Part shown: positions 53,092 through 63,009 of the stretch, piece by piece
Layout of the letters: the number at the start of each line of letters is the position of its first letter
Numbering within the stretch: position 1 is the first letter of the stretch
Assembly (NCBI RefSeq): GCF_014256275.1
Contig: NZ_JACCFE010000002.1
Span: 4,320,001 to 4,384,000, forward strand
DNA length: 64,000 bases
Direction of reading: 5' to 3'
DNA from: Rhodococcus sp. 4CII
GTDB lineage: Bacteria > Actinomycetota > Actinomycetes > Mycobacteriales > Mycobacteriaceae
Translations under genes and position numbers: made by a program
The notes under the pieces: model-generated
The model's input: only the letters and a program-made list of their open reading frames with translations
What the model was told of the DNA's origin: nothing
Database searches by the model: none

Positions 53092-53591
53092 TCAGACGCT
53101 CCGGAAGATCGTCTTGAGCTCCAGATACGGCTCGAGGCTGCCGGGCCCGAGTTCTCTACCCATGCCGCTGTTCTTCACGCCGCCGAACGGCGCCTCCGTG
53201 GGGAACGACGCGCTGTTGACTCCGATCGTTCCGGTGACGATCCGGCGGGCGACCGCGGTCGCGTGCTCGCGGTCCGGCGAGAAGACTCCACCGCCGAGTC
53301 CGTAGTCGGAATCGTTCGCGATGGCGATCGCCTCGTCCTCGTCCTCGTAGGGAATGACGACGAGGACGGGTCCGAAGATCTCTTCACGGGCGATGCGCAT
53401 GTCGTTCGTGACGTCCCGGAAGACGGTCGGCTCGATGTAGTAGCCCCGATCGAACGCCGTGGACCGGGCACCGCCGACGACGACCTTCGCCCCTTCGCGT
53501 TGCCCCAACTCCAGGTAGGACTCGACCCGATCTCGCTGCCGTTCGGACACCAGGGGGCCGAACAGGTTGGCCGGATCGGTGGGATTGCGCG
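53092..53591 (-). pseudogene. Aldehyde dehydrogenase C-terminal fragment
   Basis: About 160 residues of the C-terminal third of an ALDH: NPTDPANLFGPLVSERQRDR, YYIEPTVFRDVTNDMRIARE, EEIFGPVLVVIPYEDEDEAI and FGGVKNSGMGRELG. The cofactor domain and catalytic Cys are lost. The homology stops at about 53590, where an in-frame stop follows upstream and where a LysR fragment on the other strand begins, so this is a deletion junction. Confidence 0.8.
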
Positions 53592-54136
53592 AGACCGAGA
53601 ACGCCGAGATCGTTCAGCAGGCCGCGCGCGGTGAAGCGGACCTCGGGGTCTTCGCGGCCGCACACGAACTCGACCTCGACGGTGTGGACGTCACGCCCTA
53701 CCGGCGAGATCGCCTGGTAGCTGTGGTGCCGCTGGGGCACCGGCTCACCGAGCAGTCGGCGGTGACATTTCAGGAGTTGCTGCCCGAGAATCTGTTCGCG
53801 GCGCGTGCGATGGTCCCCGCATTTCGCGCGGCCGCGAATCGGCTGGGAGAGCAGTTCGATTCCAAGCACTCCGTGCGGAGCGGAGAAGTCGCGATCAGTC
53901 TCGTCCAGGCGGGAATGGGCGTCACCGTGCAGCCGGAGTGCCTACTCGACCACGAAAGGAGGAGTCGCGTTGCAGTGATGGAACTCGCCGAGCCGTGGGC
54001 GGTGCGCCGGATCCACCTCGCCACCGCGCGCGGCAGGGCGCTGAGCCCGGCGACGCGCGCACTCGTCGCGCAGCTGCTCGACCGTCCGCTCGAGGAACAA
54101 GCAGAGCCTGACGAACGGCTCAGTGCACCTTCCTGA
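53592..54136 (+). pseudogene. LysR-family regulator C-terminal fragment
   Basis: About 180 residues of a LysR effector domain: NAEIVQQAARGEADLGVFAA, then YRRDRLVAVVPLGHRLTEQS and SLVQAGMGVTVQPECLL. There is no HTH and no start; it joins the truncated ALDH head-on at about 53590. The fragment is otherwise free of stops, so the event is probably recent. Confidence 0.8.
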
Positions 54137-54313
54137 TCCTTGGCCGCATCGAGGTGTCGCCGCCCTCGTCGATTGACGCGGCAGTACCCGGGCGAGCAGG
54201 CTTTGGGGTGGAAACTCTGTAGAAGCAGCTGCCGACGTTGCAGGTCATCATGCCGCTTCCGAGAACCGGCGACCTGTGGGAGGCGGCCACTAGGAGATCG
54301 AGGGTGACATCGA

Positions 54314-54637
54314 ATGAACACGTTTGTTTCGCGAGTAGCGATCACGGCCGCCGCCATCGGGGCGCTCGCCGCGGCCGGTTCGGGCGTCGCGTCTGCTGCG
54401 CCGATTATTCACGGCGACCCGAACACGCCCGGCACACAGCTTCACGTCACGAGTCCACCGGAAGACCCCAACGGGTACGCGTGCGGGGCCCTCGGTGTCG
54501 CCGGCGTGGGAGTCGGATCGAATACTCCCGGCGGTACCGGTCAAATGAACGGTACCTACTTCGGCAGCGGACCGATGCAGGGCGGATGTGTGGGCAGCGA
54601 CGGGTCCGTCCACTTCCCGTCCGGGAACGCCCACTGA
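54314..54637 (+). CDS. Small secreted protein
   Basis: A 107-residue protein with a clear Sec signal peptide: a short basic start, then ITAAAIGALAAAGSGVA and a likely cleavage after ASA (about residue 28). The mature part of about 79 residues is Gly/Pro-rich with two cysteines (YACGALGVAG and GGCVGSDG) that could form a disulphide. ATG with GAGGGTGAC upstream. No family recognised. The 177 bp before it has no gene. Confidence 0.8.
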   Translation: MNTFVSRVAITAAAIGALAAAGSGVASAAPIIHGDPNTPGTQLHVTSPPEDPNGYACGALGVAGVGVGSNTPGGTGQMNGTYFGSGPMQGGCVGSDGSVHFPSGNAH

Positions 54638-54654
54638 CAGCCGCGGTGACCGCC

Positions 54655-56997
54655 TCACCGGGACGCCGGCGCGCGCGTCCTGCGACGCGAACGGCGTAGG
54701 CGGAGTCGGCTATAGGTGAAGGCAGCCAGTACGAGGGCGATCAGCACGAGCATCGAGATGCTGAGCAGCCACCACGAGGGGGTGTGCTGCCACAGTGTGT
54801 CGGGTTCGGTGCCGGGGACGTTCGTCCGCAGGTCGACCGTCGAGGCGGCGGCCGCGAATCCCCACCGGGAAGGGAACAACCAGGCCAGTTGTTCGAGCAC
54901 TTTGCGTCCGGTGATGCTGATCAATCCTCCGCACATCACCAACTGGACCATGATCACGATCACGAGCATCGGCATCACCTGCTCGTTGGAACGTGCCACC
55001 GACGACAGCGCCATGCCGACGAGGACGCAGGAGCAGGTGGTGACGGCGATGTCCACGATCAATTCGACTGCACCCGAGGGGATCACGGTTCCGTGTCCGG
55101 GAAGGCCCTTGCCGATGTAGACGACGATCATCATGACCACCGACTGCACGATCGCCGCGGCACAGAACACGACGATCTTCGCCGTCAGGTACGCGGACGG
55201 CAGCAGTCCGGCGGCGCGTTCGCGGTGGTAGATCATCCGCTCGCCGACGAGGTCGCGGATCGTCAGCGAGCAACCCATGAATGCGGCGCCGAGAATCAGC
55301 ACGACGAGGATCTGGGTGAGTTCGCCGGATTCGTCGTCCGCCGGCCCGAAACCGGTGTCGCCGGGCACCAGGACGGACAGTCCGCCGAGCACGAAGGGCA
55401 GCAGCGACAGAAAGATCAGATAGCCCCGGTCCGCGCGAATCAGCCGGAGTTGGCGCCGGGCGACGGTACTCAGTTGCTTCGACCGCGAGGTGTGCGCGGG
55501 ACGCCCCAACGGCCCCGGTGTACTCGGCGGAGGCGGCTCGCCCGCGGGACGGCGCGCGCGGTATTCGGCGAACACCTCATCCGGTTCGGATGCGACGCGG
55601 GCGAAGATGTCTGCCCAGTCGGAGCTTCCGAGCACCGCCCCGATCTGGTCCGGCGGCCCCACATAGGCGGTCTTTCCGCCCGGGGCGAGAAGCAGGATCT
55701 GATCACACATCTCCACATACGACAGCGAATGCGTGACGATGACGATGACGCGGCCGGAGTCCGCGAGCCGGCGCAACGTCGCCATGATCTGCCGGTCGAG
55801 CGCCGGGTCGAGACCCGAGGTGGGTTCGTCGAGGATCAGAAGGGAAGGGCCGGTGAGCAATTCCAATGCCACCGACGCGCGTTTGCGCTGCCCGCCGGAC
55901 AGGCGGTCGACGCGCGTGTCCGCGTGTTCGGTGAGCTGGAGTTCGTCGAGCACCGACGCAATCACTTCGTCGCGGTCGTCCCGGCTGCTGTCGGGCGGCA
56001 GCCTCAGTTCGGCGGCGTAGCCGAGTGCCTGCCGGATGGTCAGCTGCCGGTGCACGAGGTCGTCCTGGGGCACCATCCCGATTCGGGACCGCAGCACCTG
56101 GTACTCGGCGTGCACGCTGCGACCCTCGAACTCGACCACGCCGTCCGTCGGACTTTCCGAGCCGGAGATGATGGTCGCGAGGGTGGTCTTCCCGGCGCCC
56201 GAGGGACCGATCACCGCGGTCAGGCTTCCGAGCGGGACGGTGAAGGTGACGTCCTCGAGCAGTCGCCGCCCGCCGTCGATGGTGAGTCCGACGCCGTCCA
56301 CGCGCAGACCGCCGACGGTCTCCGCTACCGCTGGCCGCAGGGCGAGCCGTCCGTCCTGAACGGTGAGGTCGGTGTTGCCGATGGTGACGACGTCGCCGTC
56401 GCTCAGCGGCGCGCGGGACACCCGGGCCCCGCCGACGAACGTGCCGTTGACGCTGCCGAGGTCTTCGATCTCGAGGCCGGACGCCCCGGTGTGGAGGGTG
56501 GCGTGCCGTCGTGAGGCGAGCACGTCCCGGACGACGATGTCGTTGTCCGGGGCGCGCCCTATCGTCAGGGACCCGGCGGGCAGCGGACGATCGGGGGTGG
56601 GGGGACGGGCCGTGACCCGGTCGGCGCCCACACTGATCGTCGGCTGATCCCAGCCCTGCCCGGCCTGCCGCGTGGCCTCGGGATCCTCGACGGAGATCCG
56701 CACGACGGGGCCGTCGGCGCGGTCCCCGAGACGGACGACGACGGGGTTGTCGACGCGGACCCGCTCCCGCCGCTCACCGCCGACGAAGATCCCGTTCTTG
56801 CTGTCCGAATCGACGAGCTGCCATCCGTCGTCCCAATTCAGGCGTGCGTGCTCGCGTGACACCACGGGATCGTCGATCGTGATCTCACTGTCCGGATCGC
56901 GGCCGATGCGGATGGTCTCGCCCGCGTCGTAGCTCCCGTGGCCGTGGTCGGTCTCGATCATCACCCGCGGGTGCCCATTGCCGGCCCGATCGTCCAT
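54655..56997 (-). CDS. FHA-domain ABC transporter (Rv1747-like), ATPase and permease in one chain
   Basis: A 780-residue protein. Two FHA phosphothreonine-binding domains (about 25-100: IRIGRDPDSEITIDDPVVSR; about 140-215: LTIGRAPDNDIVVRDVLASR), an ABC ATPase (about 235-460: GPSGAGKTTLATIISG, signature LSGGQRKRASVALELL, LLILDEPTSGLDP) and an ABC-2 permease of about six helices. M. tuberculosis Rv1747 has this layout and is controlled by the kinase PknF through its FHA domains; it is linked to export of cell-envelope glycolipids. GGAGG precedes the ATG. No kinase gene adjoins it; the kinase-LuxR gene is 3 kb away. Confidence 0.93.
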   Translation of the reverse strand: MDDRAGNGHPRVMIETDHGHGSYDAGETIRIGRDPDSEITIDDPVVSREHARLNWDDGWQLVDSDSKNGIFVGGERRERVRVDNPVVVRLGDRADGPVVRISVEDPEATRQAGQGWDQPTISVGADRVTARPPTPDRPLPAGSLTIGRAPDNDIVVRDVLASRRHATLHTGASGLEIEDLGSVNGTFVGGARVSRAPLSDGDVVTIGNTDLTVQDGRLALRPAVAETVGGLRVDGVGLTIDGGRRLLEDVTFTVPLGSLTAVIGPSGAGKTTLATIISGSESPTDGVVEFEGRSVHAEYQVLRSRIGMVPQDDLVHRQLTIRQALGYAAELRLPPDSSRDDRDEVIASVLDELQLTEHADTRVDRLSGGQRKRASVALELLTGPSLLILDEPTSGLDPALDRQIMATLRRLADSGRVIVIVTHSLSYVEMCDQILLLAPGGKTAYVGPPDQIGAVLGSSDWADIFARVASEPDEVFAEYRARRPAGEPPPPSTPGPLGRPAHTSRSKQLSTVARRQLRLIRADRGYLIFLSLLPFVLGGLSVLVPGDTGFGPADDESGELTQILVVLILGAAFMGCSLTIRDLVGERMIYHRERAAGLLPSAYLTAKIVVFCAAAIVQSVVMMIVVYIGKGLPGHGTVIPSGAVELIVDIAVTTCSCVLVGMALSSVARSNEQVMPMLVIVIMVQLVMCGGLISITGRKVLEQLAWLFPSRWGFAAAASTVDLRTNVPGTEPDTLWQHTPSWWLLSISMLVLIALVLAAFTYSRLRLRRSRRRTRAPASR

Positions 56998-57110
56998 CGC
57001 CTCGGCCTCCGTCAGCGTCTTCGGGCGTAGGGGTGTCGAACTCCTATCGTCTCACGCGCACCCCACGCTCGCGGACGGAACGAGCGGCCGCAAACCCGTA
57101 ATCGAGCGCC

Positions 57111-58319
57111 CTATTTTCCGAAGGAGGCGGTCCCGATCGTCCAGGCACGGGCCTGGTCGCTGAGGGTAAAACCCAGCCCCGGCCGGTTGGACAGATGCAT
57201 CCGGCCGTCCCGGATCTCGAGGTGCTCGTCGAACAACGGGTCCAGCCAGTCGAAGTGCTCGACCCAGGGCTCGGTGGGGTAGACGGCCGCGAGATGCAGG
57301 TGGATCTCCATCGCGAAGTGGGGTGCGAGTTGCAGATGCTTCTGCTCGGCCAGCGTGGCCAGCTTCAGGAACTGGGTGATACCACCGATGCGGGGGGCAT
57401 CGGGCTGGATGATGTCGACGGCGCCGGCTTCGATCAACCGAACATGCTCACCGACGCTGGCGAGCATTTCACCGGTCGCGATCGAGGTGTCGAGGCTGCG
57501 GGCGAGGTGCGCGTGCCCTTCGGCGTCGTAGGCGTCGAGCGGTTCCTCGATCCAGACGAGGTTGAACTTGTCGAAGATCCGGCCCATCCGCATGGCGGTG
57601 GGACGGTCCCACTGCTGGTTCGCGTCGACCATCAGCGGCACGTCGTCGCCGAGGTGCTCGCGCACCTTCTCCAGGCGGGCGACGTCCTGCTTCCAGTCCG
57701 GCTGCCCGACCTTGATCTTGATGCCGCCGATGCCGTCGGCCAGCGACCTCGACGCGTTCTCGAGGACCTGCTCGATCGGGGTGTGCAGGAAGCCGCCGGA
57801 CGTGTTGTAGGTCTGCACCGAGTCGCGGTGCGAACCGAGGAGCTTGGCGATCGGCAGACCGGCACGTTTCGCCTTGAGGTCCCACAGTGCGATGTCGATC
57901 GCCGCGATGGCCTGGGTGGCCACACCGCTGCGGCCGACGGACGCGCCGGCCCAGACGAGCTTGGTCCAGATCTTGCCGATGTCGTTGGGGTCCTCACCGA
58001 TCAGGACCGGGGCGATTTCCTGGGCGTGGGCGTACTGCGCGGGGCCGCCGGCGCGCTTCGAGTAGCTGAATCCGATGCCTTCGTGACCCTGCTCGGTGCG
58101 GATCTCGGCGAACAGGAACGCGACCTCGGTCATGGGCTTCTGGCGGCCGGTGAGCACCTTCGCGTCGCTGATCGGGGTCTTCAGCGGAAGGGTGATCGAC
58201 GACAGGGCGATCGACTCGATGCGGTCGACGGTGGCCTCACCGGCAGCGAGGGCCTTGATCGCGGCGTCAGGGGCCGCCAGGGCGCTGGTCGGCCGCGTGG
58301 CAAAGGTATTGGTGGACAT
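57111..58319 (-). CDS. L-talarate/galactarate dehydratase (enolase superfamily)
   Basis: A 402-residue mandelate-racemase-type enzyme that dehydrates galactarate or L-talarate to 5-keto-4-deoxyglucarate. The stretch GRQKPMTEVAFLFAEIRT, SYSKRAGG, then the base motif GIKIKVGQPD (Lys-x-Lys), MVDANQQWDRPTAMRMG, IATGEMLAS and APHFAMEIHLHLAAVYP (His) closely follow the characterised Salmonella enzyme. First gene downstream in the minus-strand pathway operon with the 2,5-dioxovalerate dehydrogenase. The gap 56998-57110 is non-coding. Confidence 0.92.
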   Translation of the reverse strand: MSTNTFATRPTSALAAPDAAIKALAAGEATVDRIESIALSSITLPLKTPISDAKVLTGRQKPMTEVAFLFAEIRTEQGHEGIGFSYSKRAGGPAQYAHAQEIAPVLIGEDPNDIGKIWTKLVWAGASVGRSGVATQAIAAIDIALWDLKAKRAGLPIAKLLGSHRDSVQTYNTSGGFLHTPIEQVLENASRSLADGIGGIKIKVGQPDWKQDVARLEKVREHLGDDVPLMVDANQQWDRPTAMRMGRIFDKFNLVWIEEPLDAYDAEGHAHLARSLDTSIATGEMLASVGEHVRLIEAGAVDIIQPDAPRIGGITQFLKLATLAEQKHLQLAPHFAMEIHLHLAAVYPTEPWVEHFDWLDPLFDEHLEIRDGRMHLSNRPGLGFTLSDQARAWTIGTASFGK

Positions 58320-58373
58320 CGGTACTCCTTCGGGGGTGGCGTCGTTGCCGGGTGAGATGGGCGAGTTGTCCGG

Positions 58374-59975
58374 TCAGCTCTGTTGCAGGGCGCCGTCGAC
58401 GCGCCGCCAGATTCCGAGGGGATTGTGGGTCCGCAATTCCGGGGCGAGCAGTTCCTCGGGGGCGTTCTGATACGCGACCGGGCGCAGGAAACGTTCGATC
58501 GCGCGGCTGCCGACCGAGGTGGTCGACGGCGCCGAGGTGGCGGGGAACGGCCCGCCGTGCACGATCGCGTGCCCGACCTCGACGCCGGTCGGCCAGCCGT
58601 TGAACAGAACCCGGCCTGCGATCAGCTCGAGCCGGTCGACCAGGGCGCCGGCGGCCTGGTAGTCGGACTCCGCCGCGTGCACGGTCGCGGTGAGCTGTCC
58701 TTCGAGCCGGTCGATGAGTTCCGGCAGCTGACCGGCGTCCTCGACACGCACGATCACCGATGCCGGTCCGAAGACCTCCTCCTGCAGGTGCTGATCGTCG
58801 AGGAACTGATCGGCGGTGGTGACGAACAGCTGCGGCACCGCGCCGCAGGCGATCGACGCGTCGGCGTCGGCGCGGGCCGCCGTTGTGATGTTCTCGTTCG
58901 CCTCCAGGCGCGCGACACCGTCGGCGAACGACGACGCGATACCGGAGTAGAGCATCGGTGCGGGTGCCGCAGCCGTGACGGCGTCGGCGGCGGCCCGGAC
59001 GAAGTCGCCGGCACCCGGGGCGTCGACGAGGAAGACGACACCCGGACTGGTGCACAACTGCCCGACGCCGGTGGTCATCGAGGCGATGAATTCGGCGCCG
59101 AGCGCGTCGGCGCGGTCGTCGAGTGCGCCGGGGAGCACGAAGACCGGGTTGATGCTCGACATCTCCGCGTAGACGGGGATCGGCACGGGGCGGGCCGCGG
59201 CGGCCGCGGTCAACGCAACCCCGCCCTGCTGGGAGCCGGTGAATCCGACCGCGCGGATCCGCGGGTCCGTGACCAAGGCGATGCCGACGGTCTGCCCGGC
59301 GCCGAAGATCAGGGAGAAGGTCCCTTCCGGAAGGTCGTGTGCGCGCACCGCGGCCCGGATGGCGCGGCCGACCAACTCCGAGGTGCCGGGGTGAGCGGAG
59401 TGCGCCTTGACGATCACGGGCGCACCGGCAGCCAGCGCTGACGCGGTGTCGCCGCCGGCGACGGAGAACGCGAGCGGGAAGTTGCTGGCGGAGAACACGG
59501 CCACCGGGCCGAGCGGTACCGCACGCTGGCGCAGGTCCGGCTTGGGAATCGGCGCCCGGTCGGGATCGGGGGTGTCCAGGCGCGCCTGCGTCCAGCTGCC
59601 TTCGCGCACCACGGCGGCGAACATCCGCAGCTGACCGGTGGTGCGGGCCAGCTCGCCCTGCACGCGTGCGGCGGGGATGCCCGTTTCGGCGGTGACGCGC
59701 TCGATCAACACCGCGCCGAGGCCTTCGATCTCGGCCGCGATGGTGTCGAGGAACGCGGCCCGCTGCGTGGGGGTCGTGTGCCGATAGGTTCCGAACGCCT
59801 CCCAGGCGAGCGCGGCCGCGCGGTCCACGGTGGCGCTGTCGGCCTCGTGGTAGACGGGCGCGATCGCCTCTCCCGTGGCCGGGTTCGTCGCCTGGAACGG
59901 GCCTTCCGCGTCGGAGACGTCGCCGAAGCCGATCAGGTTGGCTCCGGTGAGTTCGACGGTGTGTGCGGCGGTCAC
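58374..59975 (-). CDS. 2,5-dioxovalerate (alpha-ketoglutarate semialdehyde) dehydrogenase
   Basis: A 533-residue ALDH of the NADP-linked KGSADH group: FSASNFPLAFSVAGGDTASA, FTGSQQGGVALTAAAAAR, the catalytic Cys in TTGVGQLCTSPG and EEVFGPASVIVRV. It converts the semialdehyde into 2-oxoglutarate, the final step of galactarate/glucarate use. GTG at 59975 with AAGGTG upstream, two bases after the dehydratase stop. Confidence 0.93.
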   Translation of the reverse strand: MTAAHTVELTGANLIGFGDVSDAEGPFQATNPATGEAIAPVYHEADSATVDRAAALAWEAFGTYRHTTPTQRAAFLDTIAAEIEGLGAVLIERVTAETGIPAARVQGELARTTGQLRMFAAVVREGSWTQARLDTPDPDRAPIPKPDLRQRAVPLGPVAVFSASNFPLAFSVAGGDTASALAAGAPVIVKAHSAHPGTSELVGRAIRAAVRAHDLPEGTFSLIFGAGQTVGIALVTDPRIRAVGFTGSQQGGVALTAAAAARPVPIPVYAEMSSINPVFVLPGALDDRADALGAEFIASMTTGVGQLCTSPGVVFLVDAPGAGDFVRAAADAVTAAAPAPMLYSGIASSFADGVARLEANENITTAARADADASIACGAVPQLFVTTADQFLDDQHLQEEVFGPASVIVRVEDAGQLPELIDRLEGQLTATVHAAESDYQAAGALVDRLELIAGRVLFNGWPTGVEVGHAIVHGGPFPATSAPSTTSVGSRAIERFLRPVAYQNAPEELLAPELRTHNPLGIWRRVDGALQQS

Positions 59976-59977
59976 GG

Positions 59978-60892
59978 TCAGTTCACCTTCTTGATCAGGT
60001 CGGCCAATTCCGCGAGCTCGACGTCGTCGAGGTCGGTGAGTGGGCTGCGGACGGGGCCGGCGGGGCGGCCGACGGCCTTCATACCGGCCTTGACGATGCT
60101 CACCGCGTACCCGGACTTGCGGTTGCGCAAATTGCAGTACGGGATCACGAAGTCGTTCAGCGCCGAGATGACGAATGCGGTGTCGCCGCGTCGCAGGGCG
60201 TTGTAGAAGTCGAGCGCGAACTGGGGAACGAAGTTGTAGATCGCCGACGAGTACGTGGTGACACCCAGCGCCAGGTACGGCAGCGCGAACATCTCCGCGG
60301 TCGGGAGGCCGCCGATGTAGGTGAGGCGGTCGCCGATGCCCGCGTAGATCCGCGTCATCTGCTCGATGTTGCCGACGCCGTCCTTGAATCCGACGAGATT
60401 CGGGCAGCTCTCGACGAGTTCGGCGACGGCCGACTCGGTGTAGACGGCGTTGGCGCGGGAGTAGATGGTGACCCCGAGGTCGGTGGCGGCGCACACCTGC
60501 TTGACGTGCGCGACCAATCCGTCCTGGCTGGCCTCGGTCAGATACGGCGGGAGCAGCAGGATGCCGTGCGCGCCTGCGCGTTCCGCGGACCTGGCCATCT
60601 CGACGGCGGTCGCGGTGCCGTACCCGGCGGGGGCGATCACCGGCAGACCGTCGGGTGCCTCCTGCACCGCCGCGGTGACGACCTGCTCGACCTCGGGCGG
60701 GGTGAGCGAGAAGAATTCCCCGGTGCCGCCGGCGGCGAACAACCCGGAAGCGTCGAACTGTCCGAGCCACGCGATGTTCTCGCGGTAGGCGGCCTCGTCG
60801 AACGAACCGTCCGCGCGCAGGTGCGACACCGGGAACGACAGCAGACCGGAACCGAGCTTGTGGGCGATCTCCTGAGGCGAGGCGGTGGTCAT
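59978..60892 (-). CDS. kdgD: 5-dehydro-4-deoxyglucarate dehydratase (DapA family)
   Basis: A 304-residue DHDPS-family aldolase-fold enzyme that removes water and CO2 from 5-keto-4-deoxyglucarate to give 2,5-dioxopentanoate. It has FPVSHLRADGSFDEAAYREN, LFAAGGTGEFFSLTPPEVEQ, VTIYSRANAVY and NLVGFKDGVGN, in which the Lys forms the Schiff base. ATG at 60892 with AGGAG ten bases upstream. Tightly linked to the dehydrogenase and one gene from the galactarate dehydratase, so the full path to 2-oxoglutarate is encoded. Confidence 0.94.
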   Translation of the reverse strand: MTTASPQEIAHKLGSGLLSFPVSHLRADGSFDEAAYRENIAWLGQFDASGLFAAGGTGEFFSLTPPEVEQVVTAAVQEAPDGLPVIAPAGYGTATAVEMARSAERAGAHGILLLPPYLTEASQDGLVAHVKQVCAATDLGVTIYSRANAVYTESAVAELVESCPNLVGFKDGVGNIEQMTRIYAGIGDRLTYIGGLPTAEMFALPYLALGVTTYSSAIYNFVPQFALDFYNALRRGDTAFVISALNDFVIPYCNLRNRKSGYAVSIVKAGMKAVGRPAGPVRSPLTDLDDVELAELADLIKKVN

Positions 60893-61012
60893 GATGTTGC
60901 GGTCTCCTGTCGACAATCGTGCCCGTGGTGTGCACTGATTCACAACGCTACGAACTCGGTACCGTTCAGGTCCAACACTTCTTATGGATCATCTGATACA
61001 AGGAAGGTATCG

Positions 61013-61500
61013 ATGTTCTCCCCGCCGAGCGCCTTCACATGACGCAGCCGCCCTCGAGCCGGCAGATCAACTGTTGGAGAAATACCTCGAGGTGCAAATG
61101 CTCGACACGTCCAGCCGCGCAGTCACTCTGACACCCGCTGGAGAAGCGTTCATGGAGGATGCGCGACGGCTCCCCCAACTGTCCGAGCGCGCCGCGTTGT
61201 CGGTGCGCAAGACGTCGCAGGGTCGCTCGGGCATCCTCCGCGTCGGCTTCACCGGCGGCAGCGTCCAGCGAATCGCGGTACTTCTGCGAGCTGCTGTCGT
61301 CGGTGTTCCACGAGGCCTCGGTCGCGCCGGTGGTCGTGCAGTACGTGCATCAATTCCACACCATGCCGGCGCTGGTGAACCTCGGCAGGGGCGTCGCCCT
61401 GGTACCCGAATCGGCGAGCAAGATGTATTTCGACGGTGTCGCGTACTCGAGTGCCCGCCGGTCCGATACCTGTTCGGTATCGCAGGATGCAAAAGTCGGC
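61013..61500 (+). pseudogene. LysR-family regulator, broken
   Basis: Three separate frames carry LysR pieces in order: AERLHMTQPPSSRQI (end of HTH), LLEKYLEVQMLDTSSRAVTL through GILRVGFTGGS, and ELLSSVFHEASVAPVVVQYV with GRGVALVPESASKMYF. The first join is a frameshift near 61070; the second, near 61270, replaces roughly 100 expected residues. The N-terminal dozen residues are also missing. It is divergent from the galactarate genes and upstream of their transporter, the usual place for their regulator, so it was probably that (inference). Confidence 0.72.
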
Positions 61501-61610
61501 TTGGACGCGCATTCGTGGGCGTGTGTAGATTCGGCTGAGCTCGCGAATGTGACTCACGACACCGTCCGTTCGCCCGCGTAGAATCTCAGTTCTTCGAAGG
61601 AGCCTCCGTG

Positions 61611-63002
61611 ATGACCACCAGCCGGTCGGTCGAGGAATCGACCCTCGCCTCGACGTCGAAGACCGGGAAGGTCCGGTACACGATTCTGGCGATGATCTTC
61701 GCGGTCACGGTGATCAACTACGCCGACCGCGCGACGATTTCGATCGCCGGTGACGCGATTCAGGACGAGTTCGGAATCAGCTCGGTTGCCCTCGGATACA
61801 TCTTCTCCGCGTTCGGCTGGTCGTATCTGATCGGGCAGATCCCCGGCGGCTGGCTCCTCGACCGCTACGGTTCGAAGCGGGTCTACGGTGGTGCGATCCT
61901 GCTCTGGTCGACGTTCACCGTTATGCAGGGGTTCCTCGGCAACTTCAGCATGGGAACCGCGGTCGGACTCCTCTTCCTCCTCCGTTTCCTGGTCGGATTG
62001 TCGGAGGCCCCGGCGTTCCCCGGCAACTCGCGAATCGTGTCGGCCTGGTTTCCGACGAAGGAGCGCGGAACCGCGGCCGCGATCTTCAATTCGGCCCAGT
62101 ACTTCTCGACTGTCGTCTTCGCACCGATCATGGGCTGGCTCGTCACCGCCCTCGGGTGGGAGCACGTGTTCACCGTCATCGGCGGCGTCGGTATCGTGCT
62201 CGGCCTGGTCTGGATGAAGGTCATCTACAGCCCCCGCAGGCATCCCCGTCTGAAGCAGCCCGAATTCGACTACCTCGAGGCCGGCGGCGCACTCGTCGAC
62301 ATGGACGAACCCGGCCAGAAGAAGCAAGCCGGGTCGGATCAACTTCGCTACATGAAGTTGCTGCTCACCAACCGGATGTCGCTCGGTGTGTTCGTCGGCC
62401 AGTTCTTCATCACCACCATCACCTGGTTCTTCCTGACCTGGTTCCCGGTCTATCTCGTCCAGGAACGCGGGATGAGCATCCTCGAGGCGGGTTTCATCGC
62501 CGTCCTACCCGCGATCTGTGGATTCGTCGGTGGCATCAGTGGCGGCCTGATCTCGGATGCGCTGCTGCGCCTGGGCTGGTCGCTGACCCGGGCCCGCAAG
62601 ACCCCGATCATCGTCGGTCTGCTGCTCGCCACCGCGATCATCGGCTGCAACTTCGTCGAAGCCTCCTGGGTCGTCGTCGCCCTGATGTGCGTGTCCTTCT
62701 TCGGCAAGGGCCTCGGCGCGCTGGGCTGGGCCGTCATGGCCGACATCTCCCCGAAGGAGATCTCCGGCCTCGGCGGCGGAGTCTTCAACACCTTCGGATC
62801 GGTAGCCAGCATCACCACCCCGATCGTCATCGGCTACATCGTCGACAGCTACGGCTCGTTCGAACTCGCCCTCGTCTACGTCGGGGCCTGCGCCTTGCTG
62901 ACGGTCGTCGTCTACGTCTTCGTCGTCGGACCGATCAAGCGCCTCGACCTCGCCGAAATGCAGGCCCGCGCCGACAGCAGGCGCGCCGCGAAGCGCGCCT
63001 GA
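61611..63002 (+). CDS. MFS transporter, sugar-acid (glucarate/galactarate) importer type
   Basis: A 463-residue 12-helix transporter of the anion:cation symporter (ACS) family: VINYADRATISIAGDAIQDE, FGWSYLIGQIPGGWLLDRYG, then FLVGLSEAPAFPGNSRIVSA and WFPTKERGTAAAIFNS, as in GudP/GarP/DgoT. ATG at 61611 with AAGGAG eight bases upstream (GTG 61608 is the alternative). Divergent from the galactarate catabolic genes; likely imports their substrate. Confidence 0.92.
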   Translation: MTTSRSVEESTLASTSKTGKVRYTILAMIFAVTVINYADRATISIAGDAIQDEFGISSVALGYIFSAFGWSYLIGQIPGGWLLDRYGSKRVYGGAILLWSTFTVMQGFLGNFSMGTAVGLLFLLRFLVGLSEAPAFPGNSRIVSAWFPTKERGTAAAIFNSAQYFSTVVFAPIMGWLVTALGWEHVFTVIGGVGIVLGLVWMKVIYSPRRHPRLKQPEFDYLEAGGALVDMDEPGQKKQAGSDQLRYMKLLLTNRMSLGVFVGQFFITTITWFFLTWFPVYLVQERGMSILEAGFIAVLPAICGFVGGISGGLISDALLRLGWSLTRARKTPIIVGLLLATAIIGCNFVEASWVVVALMCVSFFGKGLGALGWAVMADISPKEISGLGGGVFNTFGSVASITTPIVIGYIVDSYGSFELALVYVGACALLTVVVYVFVVGPIKRLDLAEMQARADSRRAAKRA

Positions 63003-63009
63003 CTGTACC

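Noticed and set aside
52888..53634. 248-codon plus-strand frame across the graveyard
   Set aside because: Antisense to a clearly recognisable ALDH fragment; Arg-rich without domain features.
60995..61011. GATAC-N7-GTATC inverted repeat between the galactarate genes and the LysR remnant
   Set aside because: Short arms and a position at the remnant's expected coding start; too weak to call an operator.
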